DNA of 64,000 nucleotides from Viola odorata (lineage: Eukaryota; Streptophyta; Magnoliopsida; Malpighiales; Violaceae). Below, piece after piece: positions 27,103 to 38,534 of the stretch. Every line of letters begins with the position of its first letter. Position 1 is the stretch's first letter. The DNA lies in NCBI GenBank assembly GCA_963691705.1, contig OY829540.1, forward strand, positions 4,168,001 through 4,232,000. Reading direction: 5' to 3'. Below the pieces are notes generated by a model. The model worked only from the letters and a program-made list of their open reading frames with translations. It did not search any database and was not told where the DNA came from. The position numbers and the translations under genes are program-made.

Positions 27103-30100
27103 ATGAAGCTGCAAAACAGAGGAGCTCTTGCTGGCCTTTTGGTGCTCATCTTTCCTGTTCTCTTGCCTGGCTTGTTTACTCCATTGAGTCATGCCTCTCC
27201 TTCTCTGTTTTCGGTATGGTTTAACTCTTTCTTGATTCAAAGCTCTTCTTCCCTTTCTCCTTTTTTTTAAATGAATTAAAAAAATCGTCTTTTTGTCCTC
27301 AGGTAGAAAACCATGATCATGCACCCTTTAATATTTCTTTGCTGAAACTGTTTTGTATTTATTTTGATGTTGTCTAGTTGGTACTGGAATTAAGGTTTTG
27401 TATAATTTGATAGAGATGGAATGGCAAGCATGAAATATGAGAGGTTACTAGAAGCAGTGAAGAAGAATGAAGAACTAATTAGGTTGAATTGATTTGGTGT
27501 GAAATGTCAACTCAAATAATAGTGGAATGTCAACTAAAGTTGCAATATATATATGAATTTCGTTCCAGTAGTGAAAATTAAGATTAAGAGGGATTGCATC
27601 ATGACATCATGTTGATGACAACCTAGAACCTTTGACTTAGGTGGTATACATTCTTGTTAGTTCAATTACTTGACCTGGATGCCATTAAGCTAGCCGCAAC
27701 AGAAGCCAGGCTTTGTAAATTGTGATATAATGTCTCTACTCCTTTGGCTGATCAAGTAACTGGATGAGGCAGGTTGGAGATGGGAACCTGTGTCAAGTTG
27801 ATCAGTGTCCACCTGAAAGTGGTTGCGACATTGAATTTGACTGCTTTAAACTGACTTATATTCCAAACTTGCTTGGTTTGTTGTGATGGGAAGGAAAGGA
27901 AAGTCACTTGTGGTAGTATGTTATTTCTGGTGCTGACATCTAGAGTGTACAGTCAATTACTCTTTCCCTACGTTTGTGGATTTATATGCAACCTGGTTGT
28001 GGTGCTATCACCTTTGACTTGAAAATACGATGCTGTGTTTGATCACTCTTGATTATTCATTTTCATGTCCTCTGGAATTTTGAAATCTGAGAATGGAGTT
28101 GATATGCATGCAGTTATCCTATATCAATTTGGTTGCATGTTTGTAAAATAGATTGCGTACTGCGAAACTGACGACACAGTAAATTGGTTGTCTTGTGTAG
28201 GAGTTGAATACTCCAAAACCTAGGCATTTACCTCTTCTGAAGAGTGCCTTGCAGCTTGAAACTGTAAGTAACAGGTTATTATTCCGGTGAAGTTTCAGAT
28301 TTGCTAAAAGTAAAATTCTGTATCTAACTGTTGAACTATTTCTCAAATAGTCAAATGAAGAGCAGTCCGATTTCTGGACTCCTTTGGTTGATCAAGGATG
28401 GAGACCATGTGCTGAATCTTCTAATACACCTTGTGAGTTATAAAAAAACTTAGTTGCGCTATTTCCAGCCCTGTTTGTGAAGAATTGTTACTGAGTTCTT
28501 GGTGTCAATATTTGTGCTTATGCAATACTTATCATTTGAGCAGCACCACCAGGGAGATCAGAAGGATATCTTCAGGTGTTTCTTGATGGAGGGCTGAACC
28601 AGCAGAGAATGGGGGTAAGTACCCAAAAGTTTTGAAGATCCAAGTAGTTAGGCGATTAAAATATAGTTTAATCCAATTTTATGCTTCCTTTTCCTTTTTG
28701 GTCGGAGCTATTTTCATTTTGATTAAACCTTTCTGTTGCATACCTGTTTTGAAAATTTAGCGAGTTGCTTAACTTGTCAACAGATATGTGATGCAGTTGC
28801 TATTGCTAAAATACTGAATGCAACACTTGTTATCCCACATTTTGAAGTGAACCCAGTTTGGCAAGATTCAAGGTATTTCTCACGTGCTCGCACGCACACA
28901 CAATTCAAGTTTCAACAATTTTCACTTTTTCTTTGTTGAAGAAATCATTGTTCTGAAGTTATTTATCTCTCTCTGCAGCTCTTTCATGGATATATTTGAT
29001 GTGGATCACTTTATTAATGTGTTGAAGGATGATGTTTCTATAGTTAAAGAACTTCCTGATGAATTTTCCTGGAGCACAAGGGAGTATTATGCAACAGCTA
29101 TTCGAGCGACTAGAATTAAGACAGCGCCAGTCCATGCTACAGCTAACTGGTATCTAGACAATGTCTTGCCGGTATTACAGAGGTTAGTTCTTTTAAATCT
29201 GAAGTTAATTTGATACACTTCTCCTGCTCAGTTAATTGGAAAGAGTGAATTCTTGCGTGGCCATTCCTTCCTTTTACCTAGAAGAAAATTTCACTCTTTT
29301 TTCGGTGATTGGATTATTTTGTTAGTTCATGAATCTTATCTACATTCTCCAGTTATGGGATTGCTGCGATTGCTCCATTCTCACATCGGCTTACTTTTGA
29401 TAACTTGCCCATGAACATCCAACGCCTACGCTGTAAAGTAAATTTTCAAGCATTATCTTTTGTTCCCCACATTAGAGCACTTGGAGATGCGCTCGTACAT
29501 CGGCTCCGGTACCCTCCCAGTGAAAGCACACTGCTCAGCACTAACTACCTACAGGAAACTACAGATGCGATAAACAAAAGAAGTGCAAAGAAGTTTGTTG
29601 TGTTGCACCTTCGTTTTGATAAGGTATGTATTTTCCTGTAGGAATCTGCTTGGCGGGGGATTGTTCCATCACCATTTAACAATCTTGGTCTAGGATGGAT
29701 ATGCGTTCGTGTATGTGCTACCTTCTCTAACCCTATCGGATTGCAGGATATGGCCGCCCACTCAGCATGTGATTTTGGAGGGGGTAAAGCTGAAAAACTG
29801 GCTCTGGCCAAGTATCGGCAAGTGATTTGGCAGGGAAGAGTCCTTAACTCCCAGTTCACTGATGAAGAGTTGAGGAGTCAAGGACGTTGTCCATTGACTC
29901 CAGAAGAGATTGGATTACTGCTCGCAGCTTTGGGTTTCGACAACAGTACTCGTCTGTATCTTGCTTCCCACAAGGTCTGTTACTTTACTATGCTAGGTTC
30001 TTGCGTTTGTGGTATGCAGATATTGGAAAAAGATTTTTATGCTGTTCACATGGTGTGGCTGTATGGCTATGTTTCTCAGGTTTATGGGGGAGAAGCTAGG

Positions 30101-30594
30101 ATTTCAACATTACGGAAGTTATTTCCACTGATGGAAGAGAAAAAGAGCCTTGCTTCTTCAGAAGAACGGGCACAAATTAAAGGAAAAGCTTCTTTGTTAG
30201 CTGCAGTTGACTACCATGTTGCCATGCACAGTGATATCTTCATATCAGCTTCTCCCGGCAATATGCACAACGCATTGGTGAGAATATTCGACCAATTTTA
30301 CCAATATTGAGTTTATGGTACATCTTTCAGCGCAGTAAAGCATCGTAAACATTAAAATGTGATTTTTTCTTCTGATGTCAACAGGTGGGACATCGAACCT
30401 ACGAGAACTTGAAAACTATAAGACCGAACATGCAACTATTAGGTCAACTATTCCTGAACAAGAACATCAGTTGGTCGGAGTTCCGGCAAGCAGCTGTTGA
30501 AGGGCACGAAAACAGGCAAGGCTCTTTAAGATTAAGGAAACCAAAACAGTCGTTATATACCTATCCGGCACCTGATTGCATGTGCAATGCTTGA
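27103..30594 (+). CDS. plant O-fucosyltransferase-family protein (GT65-like), Golgi type II
   Basis: Ten exons join to 508 aa: 27103-27213, 28201-28263, 28351-28432, 28544-28614, 28784-28872, 28979-29182, 29353-29623, 29747-29974, 30080-30277, 30385-30594. Residues about 8-27 are a hydrophobic signal anchor, suggesting the secretory pathway. The GDP-fucose O-fucosyltransferase domain starts near residue 90 with SEGYLQVFLDGGLNQQRMGI and includes AIAKILNATLVIPHFEVNPVW and the catalytic-site motif VVLHLRFDKDM (R294 is the conserved Arg position). The C-terminal part contains DYHVAMHSDIFISASPGNM and GHRTY, all family hallmarks. Plant members act on proteins or cell-wall glycans, mostly with unknown acceptors. 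It lies next to an SVP/AGL24-type gene, as I recall for At4g24530 and AGL24. The exon 4 acceptor is a GAGCAG tandem; the alternative adds one Ala. Confidence 0.9.
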
Positions 30595-31292
30595 GGTGAT
30601 TTGTTCTACCAAAGATGTGAGGCTACGATCTATACGTATATTATAGTAACATTAATAACAATAATATAATTTAATTCGTCACGGTCATTGTTTTGAGGAT
30701 TGTAATACCAATATAAATAAACAGGAGTTTTTTCTACTCCCACTCATAAAAGTTTCCCATGTAATGCAGTAGTGCACAGTTATATTTTTTATCTTTGCTG
30801 TTTGTGATATAGAATATGAATTCTCATTTTGTGCCAAGAATGAAGAACAAAATATGCATAAACGCGTACTTGTGTATGGAGACGCTGCTTGCTGGGTAGC
30901 ACTTTATATATTTATTTATTTCGGGAAGCATGTACTTCATTTTTGTCAACCCGGTATGAACATAGATTAATTCTAACTCCTGTTCAATTATGCTATATAT
31001 ATATACATATATAGTAATGTGGAACATCAGAACCAACGATGGCCGTCTTGAAGGTTAAACATAAGTCTTTTTAATGCTAAAATTGCACCAAGCTGTGGTG
31101 CACACTCCACAGCATTGAAGGGGAGAAGTCAACCAACCGGACCACCGCCTTCGCTCTAAAGAAAGCACAACATGTACATTTTGCTGTCCGACGCAGCTTC
31201 AAGAAAATTGAGGACCGGAGTCCAGTATCCTGACGACTGATGAGTTAGTAGCTTGAAGCAGTTAAAAATTGGAACAATGGTTGTCAATGAGT
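30595..31292. other. convergent intergenic space between the O-fucosyltransferase and MSL2 genes
   Basis: Holds the two facing 3' UTRs. AATAAA at 30716-30721 is a plausible poly(A) signal for the plus-strand gene. No ORF was supported. Confidence 0.55.
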
Positions 31293-34200
31293 TCAATGCT
31301 CTGATGTTGCTGTAGGTGAGCTTGGGGTCTGGCCATCTTTCCTTTCCTTCTCAGCCGGTGAAGACCCAGGTCCATTCCGACGTGAAGTTGCAGTTTCCTT
31401 CGCGTCTGCTAAGCTCGGATGTGAAACCATGTCTTCCTCAATGGGAAGGGTTCTCTTCGAGCCCTCCAATGCGACACCAAGAACAAGATTCTCCTCCAAG
31501 GAAGACCTTGATTTTGATAGCTGAGGAACTGACTTTCTGTCGGCTTCCTGTAATCCACCGGACTCTGATGATGAAACCGCGTCAATATTGCTATTCTGCC
31601 TCAAATTGCCAGCAGCTGAACTGTTAGCTTGCTTGATATCAGACACCATTTTGTTTTGAGCCGAATCATCTGGAACTGAATCAGCTGCTTTGATACTAGA
31701 ATGTGATGTTTCTGCATTCTTCGGGGCAGAATTTGGTGATGGTTTCGCAGTCATCATATCTGCTGTCTTGGGATCAGATACAGCCACTGTTGCAGCCTTT
31801 CTGTTCTCCTTGGGGTCTGAATTTGGTGTTTGAATGGTCTTTGGATCTACCTTGGGGTCAGATTTCGGCGTTTCCTTTGACTTGGCGTCAGACTTTGAGC
31901 CTGCTCCTGATTTGGTCTCAGGTGGTGTTGACGGGGACACGGCCTTATCCTGCTCTGGACCTACCCGCCCCGAACGTGTTTGAGGTTTTGCTTTATCTTC
32001 TCCGTTGATTTTGTAAGAGGGTTCAATCAAGAGAAGAGGCCGGTTACCCACTCCCCCACGGTTAAATATTGAATCTGCAAATGGAACATTTTCCAAATCC
32101 GCATCACCATAAATTTTCTGCACTGTACGGATAGGTGTAGCAAGTCGGGCACGATGATGGCTGATGACCCTCAGAAGATCCAACAGTATAGTTTCCTGTT
32201 TCAGTAATTAACATTCAATCCAAAGTAAAATAAGCCTAGCCCTCAAATATGGTAAAGCTGGAAATCGGGATGATTTTCATAAACTTTTGCAAACACTAAT
32301 TCCACAAGGGTAGCACCAGGAATATAAAATGGGCAAGTAACATTAGAGCTTAGTCAATAAACCTCTTACCTTGACACACAGATATTCTTCATGATGTGAG
32401 GTCTTCACAAAGCATGATATCAAGATCTGAAAAATTAAACATCATCAAAACCCGTGGATGCGCTGTGCAATTGCAAACCAATAATTGTGCAACACCTTCT
32501 GCCAACTATTTTGAAACAAATTAACAATTTATAAAACAACAGAAAATTGAGAACAAGCACAGCTAGGCGTTATGATTCTTTTACTGAATAATATGCTCTC
32601 ATAAACTTGGGGATTCGATCTCTTTTTTTGCAGTAAGAAACTGTAAGGTGTTGTGCATGAAAATAAACTGGACATAGGCATGCAGCAATGCAAGTCTCAG
32701 TTAATATTTTCATTCTTTATATTAAAAGAAAATGAATGATGACACATTCAGTAAGCTATCTTAAAAGAAGAGGATGGTGCAAAAAATCATTTAAAACAAT
32801 CCTTCCAAAAGAATACAAAACCATATTCAATAAGCAACAGAAATCCGTCTTCTAAAAGCAATAACTGTTTTAGAAAGCCTGGATTGAAATATGAAAACTT
32901 TTTCTCTGTTATTATTTTAATTAAATTTGTGGAAAGGAGGGGTTCTTGAGAACATTTGCAAATAAAGGGGGATCTCGAACAAGAAATGATTAAGGCAGCT
33001 AGAAGAATGTAAGACAAACAACTACATAATCATTTGTTTGAAAGATGAAGAACAAACCAAGAGAGCCTGATTTTCATGATTGACATTGTCCAAAAAAACT
33101 CTTCTATGCAACCTCTGCTGCTCAACTTGAGGATTCTTAGCCAGGACTTTGCGCATATCAGCAACAATATTCTGTTCCCAAAGAAGAAGTCAACCAATTA
33201 GCTACAACAGAAATTCAAAAGCTGAAAGGAATGATAATCATTGGCATTGGGCAAGTGAATTTTTTCATACATGAATCTTATGAGCATCCAGGTGACTGAT
33301 GGCGAGGTGGGTTTTAATACGCCAATGTGACTTTTGAGTGAGATTTCTTACAACATTAACTGTGAACTTATGATTTGGAATGTGAACTGCTTCACGATCT
33401 TCACCTCTTACAATTGTAGGTGACCACCAACCAACATGCTGCAGAACGTGGATAAAATCAAGTTGCAAGTAAGAGAAGACTATCTTTAAGGGTGCTGCCA
33501 CTTCCAGCGCAAAAAGAAAACCACTAGCTTTTTAGATTTCACTTTATTGATCATATTCATAATCATGGAAATCGAAATATATCAATTTGTCACATCCACA
33601 CACATACGTAACTACACTTTTCCACTTGCCATTCTCTAGCTGTTGTCACATCAACATGCACACATAGCTAAATTTTTCCACTTGCTATTTCCTAGCTGCT
33701 TTTTCAAAAACCAATGGGATATGTAGTAGAATTCAAACCTCAACAGTTCCAGACACTTCATAGCCTTCAATTTTTGTCTGGATCCACTCATTTACAACAA
33801 ATGGCCGAGTTGCATGAATCATTGCACTTGAGAGAAAATTTGTGAATATCTGAACAATGAACAAAGATCAAACTGAGAAAAGACACAGATTTATGCATAT
33901 AAAGGGAGGAATGAAGAGATGCATAACATTAGAGTATGCTGAAGGAGGTAAAAAAGAACTGCTTCAAGAACTTATGAAAATGAAAAAAAATAATAAAAAA
34001 ATCTACTGCTTTTAAAGACTCAATAGAAAAGGACAAAAGCTACCTCACGACCAGCAAGAGTCAGCAACACTGTCCCAAGACCTCCAGCAGTAAGCCATTT
34101 CTGGGTAGAAAAACCAAGTAGCTCCATGAACAAAGATCCAGCAGCTACCCAAACTGCAGAATATACAGCTTTCCCCGCAAATTGAAAACCCATCTGCATA

Positions 34201-36431
34201 AGAAGCAAGCACACCCTTACTTGTCAGAAAGAGGGGCTGTAACAGTTTACATTCATGTCTACTATTTTACAATCAGCACTACTAAGCATCATGATTATTA
34301 ATTTGCCTTCAGGAAAGTAATGCATAGAGAATAACACCCCAATCATACGATTAATATCACAACCAAACCAACATGATATAACTTAATATATGACTTGGGG
34401 TATATACCAAGATTAACAAACAAAAGAAAATCCATTCTAGGACATCTGCATATTGAAATGAATAAACAAAATAAATAAAAACAAAAAGCAAAAGCTTTTG
34501 CGAGAAGAAAAATAACTAAAAAATAGCTGGCCAAGAGAAAAAGCACTGATACATACATTTCTTGTATCACTCGTGTCAACAGACTCCATGAAGAATTTCT
34601 GAGCTTGTTGAATTACGCTGCATGGAAATATATACCACTATTTAGTATTCATATTAGGAAGGTTTTGCTCGCATAGAAGGACCATATCATAACTTGAACA
34701 GAAATATCAAAAGGGAAATGAAAACATCATCAGCATCTAGGAGACAAATGCTGTAACTTGATCATTGAACTTAGAATGATGCTAATAAAAATTCTAGAAG
34801 CAGATCATATTAAAATCGTGGTAGAAAGAAATTGGGTATGCAAACTGCCTAAACACAATAAATTCATTCATCCTGGGAAAAACAACAACAAAAAATCCAT
34901 TGAAATCCAAGGGACACCCAAATTTTGGATTTATTGAGCTAAACCCACAAACAAGTTAAAGAAGAATAGTCAGGAGAGAACAGATGATAATCACCTTGAT
35001 AAACAATATGCAAAAGCCAGCACAGTTGACAACGATCTTAGAAAATTCAAAAGCCTCTGCTTCACAACCTGGCTAGCTTCTGTAGGAAGAACAACAGGAT
35101 CCAGTGTCCTGCAGGAAAGACAACCATCATGACTGTGATATAGAAGAGCCTAGGTCATTTCCTAAGTCCGAGATTGTACAACACTTATGCACATTGATGA
35201 GATTGTAAGATTTAGACCTGCAGATGAGTATCGCACCAGCCCACAGAAGCAGAGGTTGGATATAAGAGGTCAAAACATAATATGTGCCACTCTTTTTCCA
35301 GCTATTATCATTCTTCTGCGATAAATTCCCAAATGTGAAAAAACACATCTAGAAGTACCCCAATACCCTGCAATGATTAACATAATGACGAAAAGGAAAA
35401 GGAGTGCACATACATGAAGTAGTAGGTTTCTGCTCTGACGCAAGAGCGGCTCAATACCCCATATGGAAAGCATAATAACACCAATGGCTGAAGCCAACTT
35501 TAAAACAATAGGACTGCTTTGTATGACATTATAGGACCTGCATAACATGAAACATTGCTGTTTACCAACTCGGAGAGAAAAAAAATCCATAAACATCAGA
35601 ACAAGGCATTATAGGCACCACTAAATTCCACAGCCTCCCAATAGAAACATAAAGATTTAAAACTGCTAAATAAACTCTAAACAGTCAAAGATTTATATTT
35701 AACTTTTATGATAAAACATGGCTTTGATGGACCAAGACAAAAGAAGCTTGTCAAAGCTCAAGTTTCTTAAACTTTCACTTTTTTGCATTCATAAGATGAA
35801 CATATGCAAGAACACAATTATAACAGAGAGAAGGGGCCCGCATGAAAGATGCATACTGGTTATCTATTAAGGTAAGTCAACTGGAAACAGAAGGTACCTC
35901 GTCAATGCCACAGACACAGCTTTTGTACAAGGGAGTTGAAATGCCTGGCTTGGTCCTAAAAAAGAAGTGCACCTAAAAGCATTACTTCTATAAGGTACAG
36001 AATGTATTGGCCTGTACAAATTTCTGGATATCCGAATACTCTGCAAATCATGTTGCCGAAACTGAAACTGAAACCAAAAAAGACACGCATCAAACTTAAT
36101 AGTGATACACTGAAGGATTCCCCATCGTGGACACCACTTCATGGGTATACTCAAGCACACTTAAAAGAAGAAACACCATTCAACCGAAGCACTGTAAAAC
36201 TTACCGATGAACATAATGAAATCCTGGTGCTTAACAAAGGTAACTTGCTCCTTCCCAATATATCCTGAAAACCAAACATAAATCAGAATTTATACTAAAA
36301 AGACAGAGGTACAAGCAAGGCATTTCGATAGAATGAAAGGAGAAGAAAAATACCTTAAATTGCTTATTGCATCCCTGGTTCCTGCAAAGTCCCAAGTCAT
36401 GGGACAATTGCAAGGAACCAGCAACAGCCAT
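31293..36431 (-). CDS. MSL2: plastid mechanosensitive channel of MscS family (MSL2/MSL3-like)
   Basis: Thirteen exons on the minus strand join to 735 aa: 36354-36431, 36205-36264, 35898-36067, 35414-35537, 35218-35315, 34995-35108, 34557-34617, 34044-34193, 33739-33849, 33271-33438, 33058-33171, 32370-32426, 31293-32195. The first 100 residues are Ser/Arg-rich with few acidic residues, fitting a chloroplast transit peptide. Hydrophobic segments follow at about 110-127, 155-170, 195-215 and 240-258. The MscS pore-lining core is at about 260-300 ([20 protein letters not shown]), followed by the beta domain with [20 protein letters not shown]. In Arabidopsis MSL2/MSL3 relieve plastid osmotic stress and affect plastid shape and division. 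The last 280 residues are a low-complexity tail with repeated SDPK/NSDPK units, ending with the conserved [20 protein letters not shown] block. At exon 3 two TTTCAG acceptors six bases apart are both usable. Confidence 0.93.
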
Positions 36432-37266
36432 AGCTGAAGTACTCTATATGGATTAGCTGATACAAACGCAACACCAAAAACGGAGCAAACCAAAAGATTT
36501 TGACAATCTTACAATTCTGGAAGCTGCTCTACATACACAATAAACAAACAGAATGAATAAGATTTAAAAATATAATTCAACTGATACACCAAGCAAAACA
36601 CACAGAATTTTCAACAGAACAACAAAAATTTGAGAGCAGTATCTTTCTCTATATTGAAGCATAAACCCTAAGCATCAAAATCATCAGAATACTATTACCG
36701 TCTCTTAAAAACATCAACAAGAGAAAGCCATAGAATTCACGAGAATTCCCAAAAAAATGAGAATAAAATGCAATTCACTCGCCACAAGAGTAAAGTTAAC
36801 AAAATAAAGCATACCAAATAATAAGTAAACAGAAAAATTAAATTCCAAATTATATTACCTCTTCCCTTCCTGCGTTTGGGGACGCAAAAAAAAGCTTTAG
36901 GAAGACGAAGCGGAGAATCTCAGGTCTGAAGAAGTAAAGAAGGAAGCTTTCCCCACAATATTAAACACTGTTTTTAGTTTCTTTTTTCTACTCTTTTTTT
37001 TGGGCTCCGTACGGTGCGTTTCGTGGACTCGGCATTTTTGGCCATCATTTCGCCAGCTGGATAGCCACGTCAGAGAAACAAAAAAAACTTTCACGGCGGA
37101 TGCACATTAAAAAAAGAGAAAAATCAGGACCAATCACGTTTTTTTCCTTTCACAATTGGATCAAACTACCTGTCGTTTTCTCTTTCCACGTTCAACAACT
37201 ACCACTTCCTCCACCTCCGTCTTTCTTTTCCCTCTCTCTCCTGTCCTTTCCTGGGAAGTGGGAGAG
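36432..37266. promoter_or_regulatory. divergent promoter region between MSL2-like gene and MDP1 pseudogene
   Basis: 835 bp between two divergent start codons. The MSL2 side (36432 to about 36930) is AT-rich and may include leader introns. The MDP1 side (37090-37266) ends in a CT-rich leader. Confidence 0.5.
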
Positions 37267-38172
37267 ATGGAAGACGATGAGAAGGTGAGGAACGACGCGT
37301 CACAGATACTCGAGCAGCACGAGAAACTCCCGCGACTCGTCGTCTTCGATCTCGATTACACCCTCTGACCTTTTTATTGGTAAATAATTTTAAAATACTT
37401 CATTTTTCATTTTTATTTCCCCGTTAATCTTTGCTTACTGGTGTTGTTGGTAGTAGTAATTTTGATTTTGATTTAATTTTTTTTGTTAGTGAGTTTTACG
37501 ATGAGGACGACACGCCGCATCTGTATCCTCATGTTTCCGGCATTCTAAACGCACTGCACGATAAGGGGATTGATATGGCTATCGCTTCCAGATCGCCGAC
37601 GCCTAACATCGCCAAAGCGCTTCTTTCAAAGCTGGGAATCCAATCCTCGTTCGTCGCTCAGATCAACTTCTGCGACGTCGTTTCCCAGTCGTCTGCTCCT
37701 TCAGTTTTTTTTGGGTTTATTTAGTTTATATGGATGACAAGTCGTTTTTGGTGTGTAGCTGTGTCTTTTTCCCTCTTTTTCCCCTGATATTGGTTTTTGT
37801 TCTTTGCAGGAGATTTTCTCTAGTTGGACTCACAAAACTGATCATTTACAGAGGATGCAGAAGGGCACCGGGGTTCCTTTCAGTTCTATGCTTTTCTTTG
37901 ACGACGAGGATAGGAACACTCAAGCGGTAAGTAATGCTCGAAACCTCTTTGATTCTACATGTACCAATCGAGAATTATTGAATTGGATTTGAGTTGGTTT
38001 CTTCTAGGTAAAATAAGAACTTGAATTGTGCTGGTTTTATTGCAGGTATCAAAGATGGGTGTGACTACTGACTAGGGTTTTGGTTAGTGATGGGGTGAAT
38101 CTTGGAGCATTGAGAAAAGGGCTGTCAGAATTTTCACACAAGTCAGGCTCATCTAGCAGAAGCAAGGAGTGA
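37267..38172 (+). pseudogene. MDP1: MDP1-like magnesium-dependent phosphatase, disrupted
   Basis: Four exon-like blocks match a HAD-superfamily magnesium-dependent phosphatase 1: 37267-37379, 37490-37661, 37810-37926 and 38046-38172. Block 1 carries the catalytic motif VFDLDYTL, block 2 the second HAD motif ASRSPTPNIAK, block 3 EIFSSWTHKTDH and the metal site MLFFDDEDRN. Three lesions are visible. In block 1 the codon after DLDYTL is TGA (37366-37368), where the family has Trp. At the end of block 2 the expected donor GT after CAG reads AT (37662-37663). In block 4 a 7-bp duplication of ACTGACT shifts the frame and yields TAG at 38073-38075, whereas the +7-corrected frame continues to a TGA at 38170. 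The longest product from the ATG is 33 aa. The intact family acts in the cytosol on sugar-phosphate or phosphotyrosine-like substrates. Lesions 1 and 2 are each explicable by one G-to-A change; a sequencing error is possible for any one, unlikely for all three. Confidence 0.82.
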
Positions 38173-38253
38173 GAGAGCTACTTATCGGTTATGGAATGAT
38201 CATCGTTTCTTTCCATCACCCGCAGCGTAGTGAGAGAGCTACTTATCGGTTAC
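38170..38253. repeat. short direct repeat in the MDP1 3' flank
   Basis: Gtgagagagctacttatcgg with the following tta occurs twice about 59 bp apart (about 38170 and 38229), just after the ancestral MDP1 stop. Confidence 0.7.
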
Positions 38254-38534
38254 TAACGAGCCATATATGCCAACATTTGTATCTTTCTTCACGCAAACAT
38301 TTGAATTTTTTTACTAATTGAAGGGTCGTATAACCAACTAGATACACTATTTAAATTATAGTGTGAAAGAATTGAGGGTATGAAATAAATTAAATAAGAA
38401 GTAAAAAAAAGACTCACTGGTTAGATTTTTCGGAAAAGAAAGAAGTGTACTAATTTTAATTTTTCAATTTGACACAGAAATAGACCGTGACACAAGCTAT
38501 ACATAAAATAGCTCAGCAAGTTCCAAGGTTGCAG

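Noticed and set aside
32580..32650. tRNA-like word ggattcgatctc in an MSL2 intron
   Set aside because: No matching D-arm, anticodon stem or acceptor stem around it. No tRNA found elsewhere in the window.
37267..37368. 33-residue ORF as a genuine micropeptide
   Set aside because: It is the first exon of MDP1 cut by TGA; downstream exons of the same gene follow.
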